From positions 1,240,001 to 1,304,000 of the forward strand of contig NZ_CP117449.1 of assembly GCF_030687835.1 (NCBI RefSeq): a DNA stretch of 64,000 bases, written 5' to 3'. Under the pieces are notes generated by a model. It made no database searches. It saw only the letters and a program-made list of their open reading frames with translations, and was not told where the DNA came from. Of the stretch, positions 25,932-34,774 are shown in pieces. This stretch comes from Pseudomonas hefeiensis (lineage in GTDB: Bacteria; Pseudomonadota; Gammaproteobacteria; Pseudomonadales; Pseudomonadaceae). The translations under genes were made by a program, and so were the position numbers. The first letter of the stretch is position 1. Every line of letters begins with the position of its first letter.

Positions 25932-28346
25932 ATGAGCACTGAGGGTGCTATGAGTCGAAGCCGTCTGCTACCGAGCCTGCTCGGCATTCTGCTTCTATTG
26001 ATGGGCCTGGCCCTGTTGGCGGGGGGAATCAAGCTGAGCACGCTTGGCGGTTCGCTGTATTACCTGCTGGCCGGTATCGGCCTGGCGCTGACCGGCGTGC
26101 TGCTGATCATGGCGCGGCGTGCGGCCCTGGGCCTGTACGCGCTGGTGCTGTTCGCCAGCACGGTGTGGGCGCTGTGGGAAGTGGGCCTGGACTGGTGGCA
26201 ACTGGTGCCGCGTCTGGCAATGCTGTTTGCCTTGGGCATCGTCATGTTGCTGCCGTGGTTCCGCCGTCCGCTGTTGACCCCCGACGCCTCGCCCATGGGC
26301 TCCCGTGCCTTGGGCGCCGCCGTAGTCATTGCCGGTATCACCGCGCTCGCCAGCCAGTTCACCAGTCCGGGTGAAATCAAGGGCCAACTGGACCGTGACA
26401 GCGTGCCAGGCATGACCAACACCGCACCGGCGATGCCGGACGGGGATTGGAACTCCTACGGCCGCAGTGCCCATGGTGACCGTTATTCGCCCCTGGCGCA
26501 GATTACCCCCGAGAACGTCAGCAAGCTGGAACCGGCCTGGACCTATCGCACTGGCGACCTGCCAGGGCCGAATGACCCGGGTGAGACCACGGCGGAAAAT
26601 ACACCGCTGAAAGTCAACGGCATGCTCTACGTGTGCACGCCCCACAGCCAGGTGATTGCCCTGGAGCCGGAAACCGGCAAGGAGATCTGGCGGTTCGATC
26701 CGAAGCTTTCCACGCAGAAAGCGGAAAACTTCAAGGGCTGGGCCCACATGACCTGCCGTGGCGTGACCTATCACGATGACGCGGTGTACACCTCCGCCGA
26801 GCAAAGCCCGACCGGCGCGGCCAGCACCACGCCAGCGAGTACCGTGTGCCCGCGGCGGATCTTCCTGCCGACCGCCGACACGCGCCTGATCGCGCTGAAC
26901 GCCGACACCGGCAAGATGTGTGAAGACTTCGGTGACAAAGGCCAGGTCGACCTGACCGCCAACATCGGCGGCTTCACGGCCGGCGGTTACTATTCCACCT
27001 CGCCACCGGCGGTCACCCAGAACCTGGTGGTGATCGGTGGCCACGTCACCGATAACGTCTCCACCGACGAGCCAAGCGGGGTCATCCGTGCCTACGACGT
27101 GCACACCGGCGAGCTGGTGTGGAACTGGGACAGCGGTAACCCGGACGACACCACGCCGATTGCCGAAGGCCAGACCTACACCCGCAACTCGCCGAACATG
27201 TGGTCCATGTTCGCCGTCGATGAAAAACTCGGCATGCTCTACCTGCCGATGGGTAACCAGACGCCCGACCAGTTCGGTGGTTTCCGGACTCCGGAATCGG
27301 AGAAATACGCTGCCGGCCTGACCGCGCTGGACATCGCCACCGGCAAGGTGCGCTGGTACTTCCAGTTCACCCACCATGACCTGTGGGACATGGACGTCGG
27401 CGGTCAACCGACCCTGATGGACCTGAAAACCGCCGATGGCGTGAAGCCGGCTGTCCTGGCATCGACCAAGCAGGGCAGCATCTACGTGCTGGACCGCAGC
27501 AATGGTCAGCCGATCGTGCCGATCAAAGAGATCCCGGTGCCGCAAGGCGCGGTAGAGGGCGACTTCACCTCACCGACCCAGCCGATGTCTGACCTGAACT
27601 TCGTGCCGCCGGTCCTTGAAGAACGTGACATGTGGGGCGTGACCCCGTTCGACCAGATGCTGTGCCGGATCGACTTCAAGTCGCTGCGCTACGAAGGCAT
27701 GTTCACGCCGCCGTCGCTGCAAGGCTCGATCGTCTACCCAGGTAACTTCGGCGTATTTGACTGGGGCGGTATTTCGGTGGACCCGGTGCGCCAGATCGCC
27801 TTCGTCAACCCGAGCTACATGGCGTTCAAATCCAAACTGGTCCCGGCGGCGGAAGTGGCCGGCGGTCCGGGTCGCAAGAGCGAAACCGAAGGCGTGCAGC
27901 CGAACAAGGGCGCGCCGTATGGCGTGATTCTCGAAGCGTTGCTTTCGCCAATGGGGCTGCCCTGCCAGGCACCGGCCTGGGGTTATGTCGCGGCAGTCGA
28001 CCTGACCAACAACAAAACCCTGTGGATGCACAAGAACGGCACTGTGCGTGACAGCTCGCCGGTACCGATCCCGCTGAGCATGGGCGTACCGAGTCTGGGC
28101 GGCGCCTTCACCACCGCCAGCGGCCTGGCGTTCCTGAGCGGTACCCTCGACCAGTACCTGCGTGCCTATGACGTGAAAAACGGCAAGCAACTGTGGGAAG
28201 GCCGCCTGCCAGCGGGCGCCCAGACCACGCCGATGACCTACACCGGCAAGGACGGCAAGCAATATGTGCTGGTTGTTGCAGGGGGTCATGGTTCCCTGGG
28301 GACCAAACAGGGTGATTATGTGATTGCCTATAAACTGCCGGATTAA
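25932..28346 (+). CDS. gcd: PQQ-dependent membrane-bound glucose dehydrogenase
   Basis: Oxidises glucose to glucono-lactone at the periplasmic face and passes electrons to ubiquinone. This is the basis of gluconate production and phosphate solubilisation in fluorescent pseudomonads. The 804-residue protein has five N-terminal membrane helices (up to about residue 145) and a PQQ-binding beta-propeller from WNSYGRSAHGDRYSPL on. Propeller tryptophan motifs include ALDIATGKVRWYFQ. ATG at 25932 and 25950 (MSRSRLL) are both possible starts. A terminator follows the gene. Confidence 0.95.
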   Translation: MSTEGAMSRSRLLPSLLGILLLLMGLALLAGGIKLSTLGGSLYYLLAGIGLALTGVLLIMARRAALGLYALVLFASTVWALWEVGLDWWQLVPRLAMLFALGIVMLLPWFRRPLLTPDASPMGSRALGAAVVIAGITALASQFTSPGEIKGQLDRDSVPGMTNTAPAMPDGDWNSYGRSAHGDRYSPLAQITPENVSKLEPAWTYRTGDLPGPNDPGETTAENTPLKVNGMLYVCTPHSQVIALEPETGKEIWRFDPKLSTQKAENFKGWAHMTCRGVTYHDDAVYTSAEQSPTGAASTTPASTVCPRRIFLPTADTRLIALNADTGKMCEDFGDKGQVDLTANIGGFTAGGYYSTSPPAVTQNLVVIGGHVTDNVSTDEPSGVIRAYDVHTGELVWNWDSGNPDDTTPIAEGQTYTRNSPNMWSMFAVDEKLGMLYLPMGNQTPDQFGGFRTPESEKYAAGLTALDIATGKVRWYFQFTHHDLWDMDVGGQPTLMDLKTADGVKPAVLASTKQGSIYVLDRSNGQPIVPIKEIPVPQGAVEGDFTSPTQPMSDLNFVPPVLEERDMWGVTPFDQMLCRIDFKSLRYEGMFTPPSLQGSIVYPGNFGVFDWGGISVDPVRQIAFVNPSYMAFKSKLVPAAEVAGGPGRKSETEGVQPNKGAPYGVILEALLSPMGLPCQAPAWGYVAAVDLTNNKTLWMHKNGTVRDSSPVPIPLSMGVPSLGGAFTTASGLAFLSGTLDQYLRAYDVKNGKQLWEGRLPAGAQTTPMTYTGKDGKQYVLVVAGGHGSLGTKQGDYVIAYKLPD

Positions 28347-28365
28347 GCAAAACCGGCGCTCATGA

Positions 28366-28399
28366 AAAAGGCGACACCTTTGCGGGTGTCGCCTTTTTT
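28366..28399 (+). terminator. Intrinsic terminator after gcd
   Basis: The stem AAAAAGGCGACACC / GGTGTCGCCTTTTT with a short loop lies about 20 bp after the gcd stop. The A and T tracts on both sides allow action in both directions, but the purT end is 240 bp away. Confidence 0.92.
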
Positions 28400-28443
28400 A
28401 ATACCTCGATTTCACACTGGCTTTTGTGAACACAACAAGCCTT

Positions 28444-28593
28444 TGTGGCGAGGGGATTTATCCCCGTTGGGCTGCGAAGCAGCCCCAAATCAAGCTCCAG
28501 GGTGTGTCAGGAAAAACACATTGGCTTTTAGAGGGGCTGCTTCGCAGCCCAACGGGGATAAATCCCCTTGCCAGAGATAAATCCCCTTGCCAG
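28444..28593. repeat. REPIN of the RAYT-linked family, with a duplicated end
   Basis: Ends TGTGGCGAGGGGATTTATCC and GGATAAATCCCCTTGCCA match the two units around the RAYT gene at 44549. The inner arms GGGCTGCGAAGCAGCCCC and GGGGCTGCTTCGCAGCCC are also inverted. The right end is followed by a tandem copy of AGATAAATCCCCTTGCC. Confidence 0.9.
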
Positions 28594-28638
28594 AGATAAA
28601 ATTCCTTCACCACAAGGATTGTGCTCAGCCTTGGGCTC

Positions 28639-29820
28639 TTACAGCTCGATCTTGACGGCCTGGGAAGCCCGGGTCGCTTTGGCGCGGGCGGCTTCGATGG
28701 ACTCGTCTCGCGCCAGGGCTACGCCCAGGCGGCGCTGACCGTTGACTTCCGGTTTGCCGAACAGGCGCAGGGCGGTGTCCGGTTCGCTCAGGGCGGCGCC
28801 GAGGTTGGCGAAAGCGGTCTGAGTCGACTGACCTTCCACCAGGATCACCGCCGAGGCCGATGGGCCAAACTGGCGGATCAGCGGGATCGGCAGGCCGAGG
28901 ATGGCGCGGGCGTGCAGGGCGAACTGCGACAGATCCTGGGAAATCAGCGTCACCAGACCGGTGTCGTGGGGACGCGGCGAGACTTCGCTGAACCACACCT
29001 GATCACCCTTGATGAACAGCTCGACGCCAAACAGGCCGCGACCACCGAGGGCCTCGGTCACGGCTTTAGCCACGCGCTCGGATTCAGCCAGGGCCACCGG
29101 GCTCATGGCCTGGGGCTGCCAGGATTCCTGGTAGTCGCCCTTTTCCTGGCGGTGGCCGACCGGTGCGCAGAAGGTGGTGCCGCCGACATGGCGCACGGTG
29201 AGCAGGGTGATTTCGTAGTCGAAATCGATGAAGCCTTCGATGATCACCCGGCCCTTGCCGGCACGGCCGCCTTCCTGGGCGTAGTCCCAGGCTTGCTGCA
29301 CGTCATCGGCGCTACGCAGCAGGCTCTGGCCCTTGCCCGAGGAACTCATCACCGGCTTGACCACGCAGGGGAAGCCCAGGGTTTCGACGGCCTTGCGGTA
29401 GTCTTCCACGGTGTCGGCGAAGAAGTACGGCGAGGTCGGAAGGCCCAGCTCTTCGGCGGCCAGGCGCCGGATGCCTTCGCGGTTCATGGTCAGTTGCGCG
29501 GCGCGGGCGGTGGGGATCACGGTGAAGCCTTCAGCTTCCAGTTCCACCAGCGTGGCGGTGGCGATGGCTTCGATTTCCGGCACGATGAAGTGCGGCTTCT
29601 CGGCCTCGATCACCGCGCGCAGGGCCGCGCCATCGAGCATGTTGATCACATGGCTGCGATGGGCCACTTGCATGGCTGGCGCGTTGGCGTAGCGATCCAC
29701 GGCAATCACTTCAACGCCCAGGCGCTGCAATTCGATTACCACTTCCTTGCCCAGCTCACCGCTGCCACACAACAAAACGCGGGTCGCGGTGGGCGACAAT
29801 GGAGTTCCGATACGGGTCAT
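28639..29820 (-). CDS. purT: Formate-dependent phosphoribosylglycinamide formyltransferase 2
   Basis: An ATP-grasp enzyme of 393 residues that makes formyl-GAR from GAR, formate and ATP, an alternative to PurN in purine synthesis. N-terminal nucleotide fold with [20 protein letters not shown]-grasp region with [15 protein letters not shown]-terminal [15 protein letters not shown] with metal-binding residues. Its product feeds directly into the PurL reaction, whose gene is also in this window. A single gene between gcd and the VUT-type gene. Confidence 0.96.
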   Translation of the reverse strand: MTRIGTPLSPTATRVLLCGSGELGKEVVIELQRLGVEVIAVDRYANAPAMQVAHRSHVINMLDGAALRAVIEAEKPHFIVPEIEAIATATLVELEAEGFTVIPTARAAQLTMNREGIRRLAAEELGLPTSPYFFADTVEDYRKAVETLGFPCVVKPVMSSSGKGQSLLRSADDVQQAWDYAQEGGRAGKGRVIIEGFIDFDYEITLLTVRHVGGTTFCAPVGHRQEKGDYQESWQPQAMSPVALAESERVAKAVTEALGGRGLFGVELFIKGDQVWFSEVSPRPHDTGLVTLISQDLSQFALHARAILGLPIPLIRQFGPSASAVILVEGQSTQTAFANLGAALSEPDTALRLFGKPEVNGQRRLGVALARDESIEAARAKATRASQAVKIEL

Positions 29821-29922
29821 CTGAAGGTCCTCAAACAGGAGCGGAGCATCGAGGGTCGCGCGCCGGGCGAGCTTCCCATGGGGAGAAAGCGCGGCATTTT
29901 ACATGAACCGCAGGTTTTGGCT

Positions 29923-30390
29923 TCAGCCGGTGACGGCCTGTCTGCGTAAACGCCAGGCCATGATCAGCCACACTGCCGTGACGCCGGCGAATTTCGAGAG
30001 CAGCGCGGTGATCACAACGGCCGGTGTCAGGGCATCGATCATGCCGAAGAAAATGAAGGTGTCCAGGGGGATGCTCAGGGCCGAACTGATCCACAACCGG
30101 TCATGGAGTGGGCGCTTGGTGATCGTGAACACCAGCCAGTCAATGCACTCGGACACCGCGAACGCCGTGGCACTGGCCAGGGCAATGGTCGGGTCCGAGG
30201 TGACATAGGACAACACCAGCGCCACCAGCATCGCCGCGATAGCGCCGTGACCGAAACGGGTCTGCACCATGTCGCGCAGGATAAACACCAGGCCACCCCA
30301 GGCCGACCAGATGATGTCCAGGTGCGGCGCGGCGGAAAACGCGAAGTTGATCAGCACGACGCTGCTGATGTAGGCGATCAGGAAAAGCAT
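29923..30390 (-). CDS. VUT/YhhQ-family membrane protein (probable queuosine-precursor transporter)
   Basis: A 155-residue membrane protein starting MLFLIAYISSVVLINFAF, with about five hydrophobic segments. The VUT/COG1738 pattern is seen in FAVSECIDWLVFTITKRP and SSALSIPLDTFIFFGM. E. coli YhhQ takes up preQ0/preQ1, so a queuosine-precursor transport role is inferred. The protein is shorter than many relatives at the N-terminus. I looked for a preQ1 riboswitch in the leader and did not find one. Confidence 0.8.
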   Translation of the reverse strand: MLFLIAYISSVVLINFAFSAAPHLDIIWSAWGGLVFILRDMVQTRFGHGAIAAMLVALVLSYVTSDPTIALASATAFAVSECIDWLVFTITKRPLHDRLWISSALSIPLDTFIFFGMIDALTPAVVITALLSKFAGVTAVWLIMAWRLRRQAVTG

Positions 30391-30505
30391 GGGGCGGGGT
30401 ACCTGGGAGGAATGTCGGCAAAACAATTGATTATCCGGCCGGAATCGGCAAGGTGATTGACACCATCGACACCCGTCCAACCGCTCGTCTAAAACCAGTC
30501 CATAT

Positions 30506-30521
30506 CTGTCAACTCTGACAG
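30506..30521. promoter_or_regulatory. Perfect palindrome upstream of the 765-aa protein gene
   Basis: CTGTCA-ACTC-TGACAG is a perfect inverted repeat 70 bp before the gene at 30591 and 116 bp before the divergent VUT-type gene. Its size fits an operator for a dimeric regulator, but no regulator is assigned. Chance remains possible. Confidence 0.35.
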
Positions 30522-30590
30522 TAGGCCGCTGCGTGCATTCGAGCTCTGATAGAGCCTCGGTTTATCTTTTTCATCAGGCGGGGACTACTC

Positions 30591-32888
30591 ATGAGCGACT
30601 CATCGAAAACGGCGGATTCAACCATATTGTTGTACCCACCCAGATTGCCCGGCGCCACGGAGCCCGTGCAAGGCGCCAAGTACGGTGTCCCCATCCACCT
30701 TTATAACCCGCTGCCTTTCGGCTGCGAAGTCTTGGTGGAAGCTTATCTGGGGCAGCAGCCAAACGACACTGTTTCGATCAACCTCAATGGTGAGGAGGCG
30801 CTGGCCAGTAAGCAGACTCAGGGTGTCAATGACGATGTCACGCTGTACATTCCACACGGCAAATTGTTGCCTGGCATGGTCAATCGACTGACTTTCACTG
30901 TGACACGCCCCAGTGCGAACCCGGAAACCTCCTACCCGCCGTTGGAGATCCTGTACAACAGCATCCGGCCGGGCAACCAGGACAGGTCACCGGGTGAGCC
31001 CGGGCATTCGGAACTGGTGTTGCTATTGCCGGACGAAATCAAAAACGGTGTGGGCCCGGGCTTCGTTAGTGCCACGGTCTGCGTGGAATACCCCTATTGC
31101 CGGGCCTATGACGAAATCCGGCTCAACTGTAATGGCCGTGACGTATTTCACAAGGTGGATGCAACCCAGGCCCCCGCCCCGCCAAACCACGGCTCGGCGA
31201 CGCCTACCCGGATATGTTTCGACGTCACCAGCGCCGATCTGGTCGACGATCCGCAGTTCATGTTTTCCTTCACTGTCAGAGACCAACTCTTTAACAGCCC
31301 GGATCTCGACAACGTTTGGTCGGCCGTGCAAATAGTGGATGTGGACAAGGCCGGGCAAAGACTGCCGGCGCCGATTCCACGGGAAGTCCTGAGCGAGGCC
31401 GGCGACGACCCAAGCCTCATTGAACTCGAAAAACTGGGGCCCAACCCATTGTCGTTGATCATCCTGACCAGCGACCCGCGTTTTATGCCGGGGGACGTCA
31501 TCGAGGCGACCTATACGGCAAAAGTCATGGGCCAGCCGGAGATCGTGGTGCCCGTGACGGGTATTGTCGAGGTGGATGAGTTGGGGCAGAAAAAGGCCTG
31601 CGTGCTGCAGATCCCTAACGACAAGGTCTTCCCGGACAGTACCGTGCACGTGTCATACAGGTTGTTGAGGGGCACCACACCCGTGGGCTCTTCAAGAACT
31701 GCAATAGCGACCGTCGTCGGTGCTGCACTGGCGTTGCCGCCGCCACGCATCATGGAGGCCCGAGACGGTGTGCTCAATCCGATCAATGCCGCCGGTACAC
31801 TGACCGCGCTGGTGCCGCACTACCAGGGCATGCTGAGCACTGACAAAGTGAGCGTGATCTGGGCCGGGCATGGCACGCCGGAGGGCGGCTCGCACACTAC
31901 CACGCCGGTGGAGGTGGGCACTGTGGGTGAGAAGCCGATCGATCTGCCGACCGAGCTGGTGGCCTACTGTTTGGGCAAGCCGGTGACGGTCATCTACACC
32001 GTGACGCGAGATGTGACCTGGCCACCGTCGCCGCCCCTGACATTAACCGTGCTGGAGCTTCCCGATGCGCAGTTGCCCAAACCCTTGATCGTGGATGCCG
32101 CCAATGGCGGTGAGGGTACTGAGTTCAACATCGACAGCTTCGCCTCAGGCTCCCGCGTTACCGTGGAGCCCTGGCCGCTGATCGCCGCAGGCCAGTGCGT
32201 GTGGTTGCACGCTGAAGGGACTGACTTGAACGGCCTGGACTTCAATATTGATCTGTACACCGCGAAGCCGTTGAGCGCCGGGGAGGTGACCGCGGGTCTG
32301 TCGGTACCGCTGCCGCGGACCCAGATCAATCGCTTGCGCAACGGCTCGGACCTTAAGCTTATCCTGCACGTGACGTTCAATCGCAGCGTCGATAAAAGCC
32401 AGGCCATCGCCTTTCCAATACGAACTTATCTGGTAACTCCGCTGCCCCTGGATGACGTGTCCAGATTCGAAAACACTAACTGGAATGGATGGCGTGCTGG
32501 ACCGGCGGCGCAGGATTCGCGGGATTGGAAGTTTGGTCAGGATGAGAGTGGACGCACACTCCTGGGCAATGGAACCTATACCGACAGTTCTGCCGGGATT
32601 GTGTTATGGAAGGGCTACACCGGTCTGCGGATAGGCGCACGCTACGAATTCAGCCTCGACGCACGACGCCACGCGAACACGTCCGATGCGGTGCCCAGCC
32701 TGTCGCTCGCGACGAAAACCCATGGACGTATCAGTACGGTTGTCACCTTGGCAACCACCACCTGGCAAGTGCTCAGGGGCGAATTCTACTCGACTGCACG
32801 GGACATCGAGCTGCATGTGAACAGTCACCAAGCCAGTGGCGTGGGCAATGACTACTACGTGACCGACATCCGGCTGCGCATGCTGTAG
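30591..32888 (+). CDS. Large protein with Ig-like repeats, function unknown
   Basis: A 765-residue protein starting MSDSSKTADSTILLYPPRLP. It has no signal peptide and no membrane helix. The body looks like successive beta-sandwich units of about 110-130 residues, with recurring elements such as DTVSINLNGE, DEIRLNCNG, DKVSVIWAGHG and polyproline-bounded linkers. The last 130 residues (from about SRFENTNWNGWR) resemble a jelly-roll carbohydrate-binding-like domain ending in NDYYVTDIRLRML. Similar Ig-repeat proteins in pseudomonads resemble adhesin passenger segments. Its export route, if any, is unclear: no secretion system gene is adjacent. I do not recognise a named family. Confidence 0.85.
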   Translation: MSDSSKTADSTILLYPPRLPGATEPVQGAKYGVPIHLYNPLPFGCEVLVEAYLGQQPNDTVSINLNGEEALASKQTQGVNDDVTLYIPHGKLLPGMVNRLTFTVTRPSANPETSYPPLEILYNSIRPGNQDRSPGEPGHSELVLLLPDEIKNGVGPGFVSATVCVEYPYCRAYDEIRLNCNGRDVFHKVDATQAPAPPNHGSATPTRICFDVTSADLVDDPQFMFSFTVRDQLFNSPDLDNVWSAVQIVDVDKAGQRLPAPIPREVLSEAGDDPSLIELEKLGPNPLSLIILTSDPRFMPGDVIEATYTAKVMGQPEIVVPVTGIVEVDELGQKKACVLQIPNDKVFPDSTVHVSYRLLRGTTPVGSSRTAIATVVGAALALPPPRIMEARDGVLNPINAAGTLTALVPHYQGMLSTDKVSVIWAGHGTPEGGSHTTTPVEVGTVGEKPIDLPTELVAYCLGKPVTVIYTVTRDVTWPPSPPLTLTVLELPDAQLPKPLIVDAANGGEGTEFNIDSFASGSRVTVEPWPLIAAGQCVWLHAEGTDLNGLDFNIDLYTAKPLSAGEVTAGLSVPLPRTQINRLRNGSDLKLILHVTFNRSVDKSQAIAFPIRTYLVTPLPLDDVSRFENTNWNGWRAGPAAQDSRDWKFGQDESGRTLLGNGTYTDSSAGIVLWKGYTGLRIGARYEFSLDARRHANTSDAVPSLSLATKTHGRISTVVTLATTTWQVLRGEFYSTARDIELHVNSHQASGVGNDYYVTDIRLRML

Positions 32889-32955
32889 CCAAGGTTCCGC
32901 CGCCATGAGCGACGGATGACAGGTTCGCGTGGCGCAGGGGCCAGTGAACGGCCCC

Positions 32956-33741
32956 TCATTCGTCGTCGCTGCCGTCCGCCTTCCAGTAACCCACGGCCTT
33001 CACGAAGTCTTGGTCCAGGCCTTTGTCTTCCAGCAACACCTTGCGAATCTGCCGCGACACCTTGCTTTCGGTCGCGACCCAGGCGTACAGCTTGCCGCCG
33101 GGTATTTGCAGCTGTTGCACGGTGGCCAGCAGGGTGTTCTGGCGGCCTTCGCGCAGTACCCAGATCACGTGTACCTGCGCCGGGCTCTGGAGGACTTGCT
33201 GTTCGGCGCCGTTCTCCACTTCCACCACCACCAGGGCACGCCGGTTGGGCGCCAGGCCTTCGAGGCGGCGGGCGATGGCGGGCAGGGCGGTTTCGTCGCC
33301 GATCAGCAGGTAGCTGTCGAAGATGTCCGGCACGATCATCGAGCCCCGTGGTCCGGCGATGTGGAGGTATTGCCCGGGCGTTGCCTGGGCCGCCCAGGTC
33401 GCGGCAGGGCCGTCGCCGTGGAGCACGAAGTCGATGTCCAGCTCCAGGGTGTTCAGGTCGTAGCGGCGCGGGGTGTAGTCGCGCATCTCGGGCATCGGGC
33501 CCTGGGCCTTGCCGGCGCTGGGATTGAAGTTTTCCAGGGCGGCGTGTTCCTCGGCGTTCTGCGGGAACAGCAGCTTCACGTGATCGTCCGTGCCGAGGCT
33601 GACGAACCCGGCCAGTTCCGGCCCGCCGACGGTGATACGGCGCATGCGTGGGGTCAGGTCCTCAACCCGCAGCACTTGCAGGCGACGGCGTTTGATCTCG
33701 TGGCTGACACGGTGAATGGTGTTTGGGTCGACTTCAGTCAT
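32956..33741 (-). CDS. Siderophore-interacting protein (FAD/NADPH ferric reductase-like)
   Basis: A 261-residue protein of the SIP/ViuB family. The FAD-binding segment MRDYTPRRYD is the family signature (R-x-Y-T/S), and DETALPAIARRLEGL belongs to the second domain. Family members reduce ferric-siderophore complexes in the cytoplasm to release iron. I saw no convincing Fur box in the upstream region. The C-terminal KAVGYWKADG is also typical. It faces away from the fimbrial operon, sharing a 421-bp gap. Confidence 0.92.
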   Translation of the reverse strand: MTEVDPNTIHRVSHEIKRRRLQVLRVEDLTPRMRRITVGGPELAGFVSLGTDDHVKLLFPQNAEEHAALENFNPSAGKAQGPMPEMRDYTPRRYDLNTLELDIDFVLHGDGPAATWAAQATPGQYLHIAGPRGSMIVPDIFDSYLLIGDETALPAIARRLEGLAPNRRALVVVEVENGAEQQVLQSPAQVHVIWVLREGRQNTLLATVQQLQIPGGKLYAWVATESKVSRQIRKVLLEDKGLDQDFVKAVGYWKADGSDDE

Positions 33742-34162
33742 TGGCTTGACTCCGGGACAGGTGGCTTTTGCAGTGCATGCCGCAGGTTATACACCGCGTC
33801 ATGGATTTATGGGGACAATCAGGGCGGCGCAATGTGCGCTGGCTGGCTTCAATGCGCATCCGCCGCTCACCCAGCGCCACGACCGGGCTCTCAAGAGATA
33901 GACGTCTGGGCGTCTGCTCGTTTTAACGTTTAATAAATTCAATGTCAGTTGTTTCTTACATCCAAGCTTTTACTTCATAAAAAGTTGCGTCTTTTTCTTC
34001 GTTTCGTGTGCTGGATTTACTACACGCCTGTGGGAATGTGCCTGCTTATTTTTAATTAAAGAGAGTTGATCATGCTCCGGCGTTGAGGGTCACGCCGGGC
34101 TGTTGTTTGGCCAGGTCCTCAACCCTTCTTTTTTTATTGATTGCTAGGAACAGGTGTTAACC
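33742..34162. other. AT-rich promoter region of the fimbrial operon
   Basis: A gap between the SIP gene and the first pilin. The part from about 33920 to 34060 is clearly more AT-rich than the surrounding genome (runs such as TTTAATAAATTC and TTACTTCATAAAAAG). This would suit binding by H-NS-like MvaT/MvaU silencers or simply a strong promoter; which one is not shown by sequence. Confidence 0.45.
34082..34136 (+). terminator. Terminator-like hairpin in the fimbrial operon leader
   Basis: GTTGAGG at 34082-34088 pairs with CCTCAAC at 34117-34123, with an inner GCC/GGC helix, and is followed by CCTTC and a T run at 34128-34135. It lies 27 bp before the pilin ATG, so if transcription starts upstream it could act as an attenuator. 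It could instead end a small upstream transcript. Confidence 0.5.
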
Positions 34163-34648
34163 ATGCTCAAACAATTCGTAACCGCCGCTTCCCTGACTGC
34201 CGCCGCCCTGAGCTCTTCGCTGGCATTCGCGCTCGATGATGCACGCTCCGCGATCCACATCAGTGCGAACATCCCGACCCAGCAGTTCCACGTGCAGCCA
34301 CGTGACCCGAACTTCGGTAAGGATGAAATCATGAGCTACAACACGGTCAGCGGCACCTTGACTTCGTTGCGCCAGACCTTCGACGTGAAGAACACCGAAG
34401 GTTCGGTCCACGCCTACATCGAGGGTGGCCCGGCGGCGCTGTACAACGGTCGTGACTCCATTGCCCTGACCACCAACTTCAATGGCGTCACCCTGACCGC
34501 CATCGCTCAGGAAGTGGTCGACGATGCAGCGTCCACGCCTGGCACCCAGGCTGACATGACCATCGCCGCAGCCACACCCCTGGCTACCCAGAACGGCCTG
34601 TACACCGCCGACATGACCGTGATCTTCGACGCCGTGCCGCGCCCGTGA
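34163..34648 (+). CDS. CS1-type fimbrial major subunit, paralogue 1
   Basis: A 161-residue exported pilin starting MLKQFVTAASLTAAAL with a signal cleaved near SLAFA. The CS1/alpha-fimbria major-subunit pattern is visible: IHISANIPTQQFHVQPRDP, LRQTFDVKNTEGSVHAYI and the closing NGLYTADMTVIFDAVPRP. I chose ATG 34163 over GTG 34154; AGGTG stands 6-10 nt upstream. It is the first gene of the operon, separated from the usher by a hairpin-containing gap, which would favour more pilin than usher. Confidence 0.92.
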   Translation: MLKQFVTAASLTAAALSSSLAFALDDARSAIHISANIPTQQFHVQPRDPNFGKDEIMSYNTVSGTLTSLRQTFDVKNTEGSVHAYIEGGPAALYNGRDSIALTTNFNGVTLTAIAQEVVDDAASTPGTQADMTIAAATPLATQNGLYTADMTVIFDAVPRP

Positions 34649-34694
34649 TGCCCGTCGATGCCCGGTGAGTTTCAGCTCATTCCACGGGCATTGC
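34647..34694 (+). terminator. Hairpin between major pilin and usher
   Basis: ATGCCCGGTGAG and CTCATTCCACGGGCAT form an imperfect stem right after the pilin stop, followed by further GC-rich inverted segments. No T run. It is probably a partial terminator or mRNA-stabilising hairpin that lowers usher expression relative to pilin, as in other pilus operons. Confidence 0.4.
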
Positions 34695-34774
34695 CGCAGG
34701 CCGTCCGGCGCTCCCCAGCCGGGCGGCCAGCACCTGAAACACCCTGATCGCTCGCAGATTATGAGAATTCGTTG

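Noticed and set aside
30391..30590. preQ1 riboswitch before the VUT/YhhQ-like gene
   Set aside because: I looked on the minus strand for the short preQ1 hairpin with A-rich tail and found none.
33742..33950. Fur box before the siderophore-interacting protein gene
   Set aside because: No stretch close to the GATAATGATAATCATTATC pattern is visible upstream of 33741.
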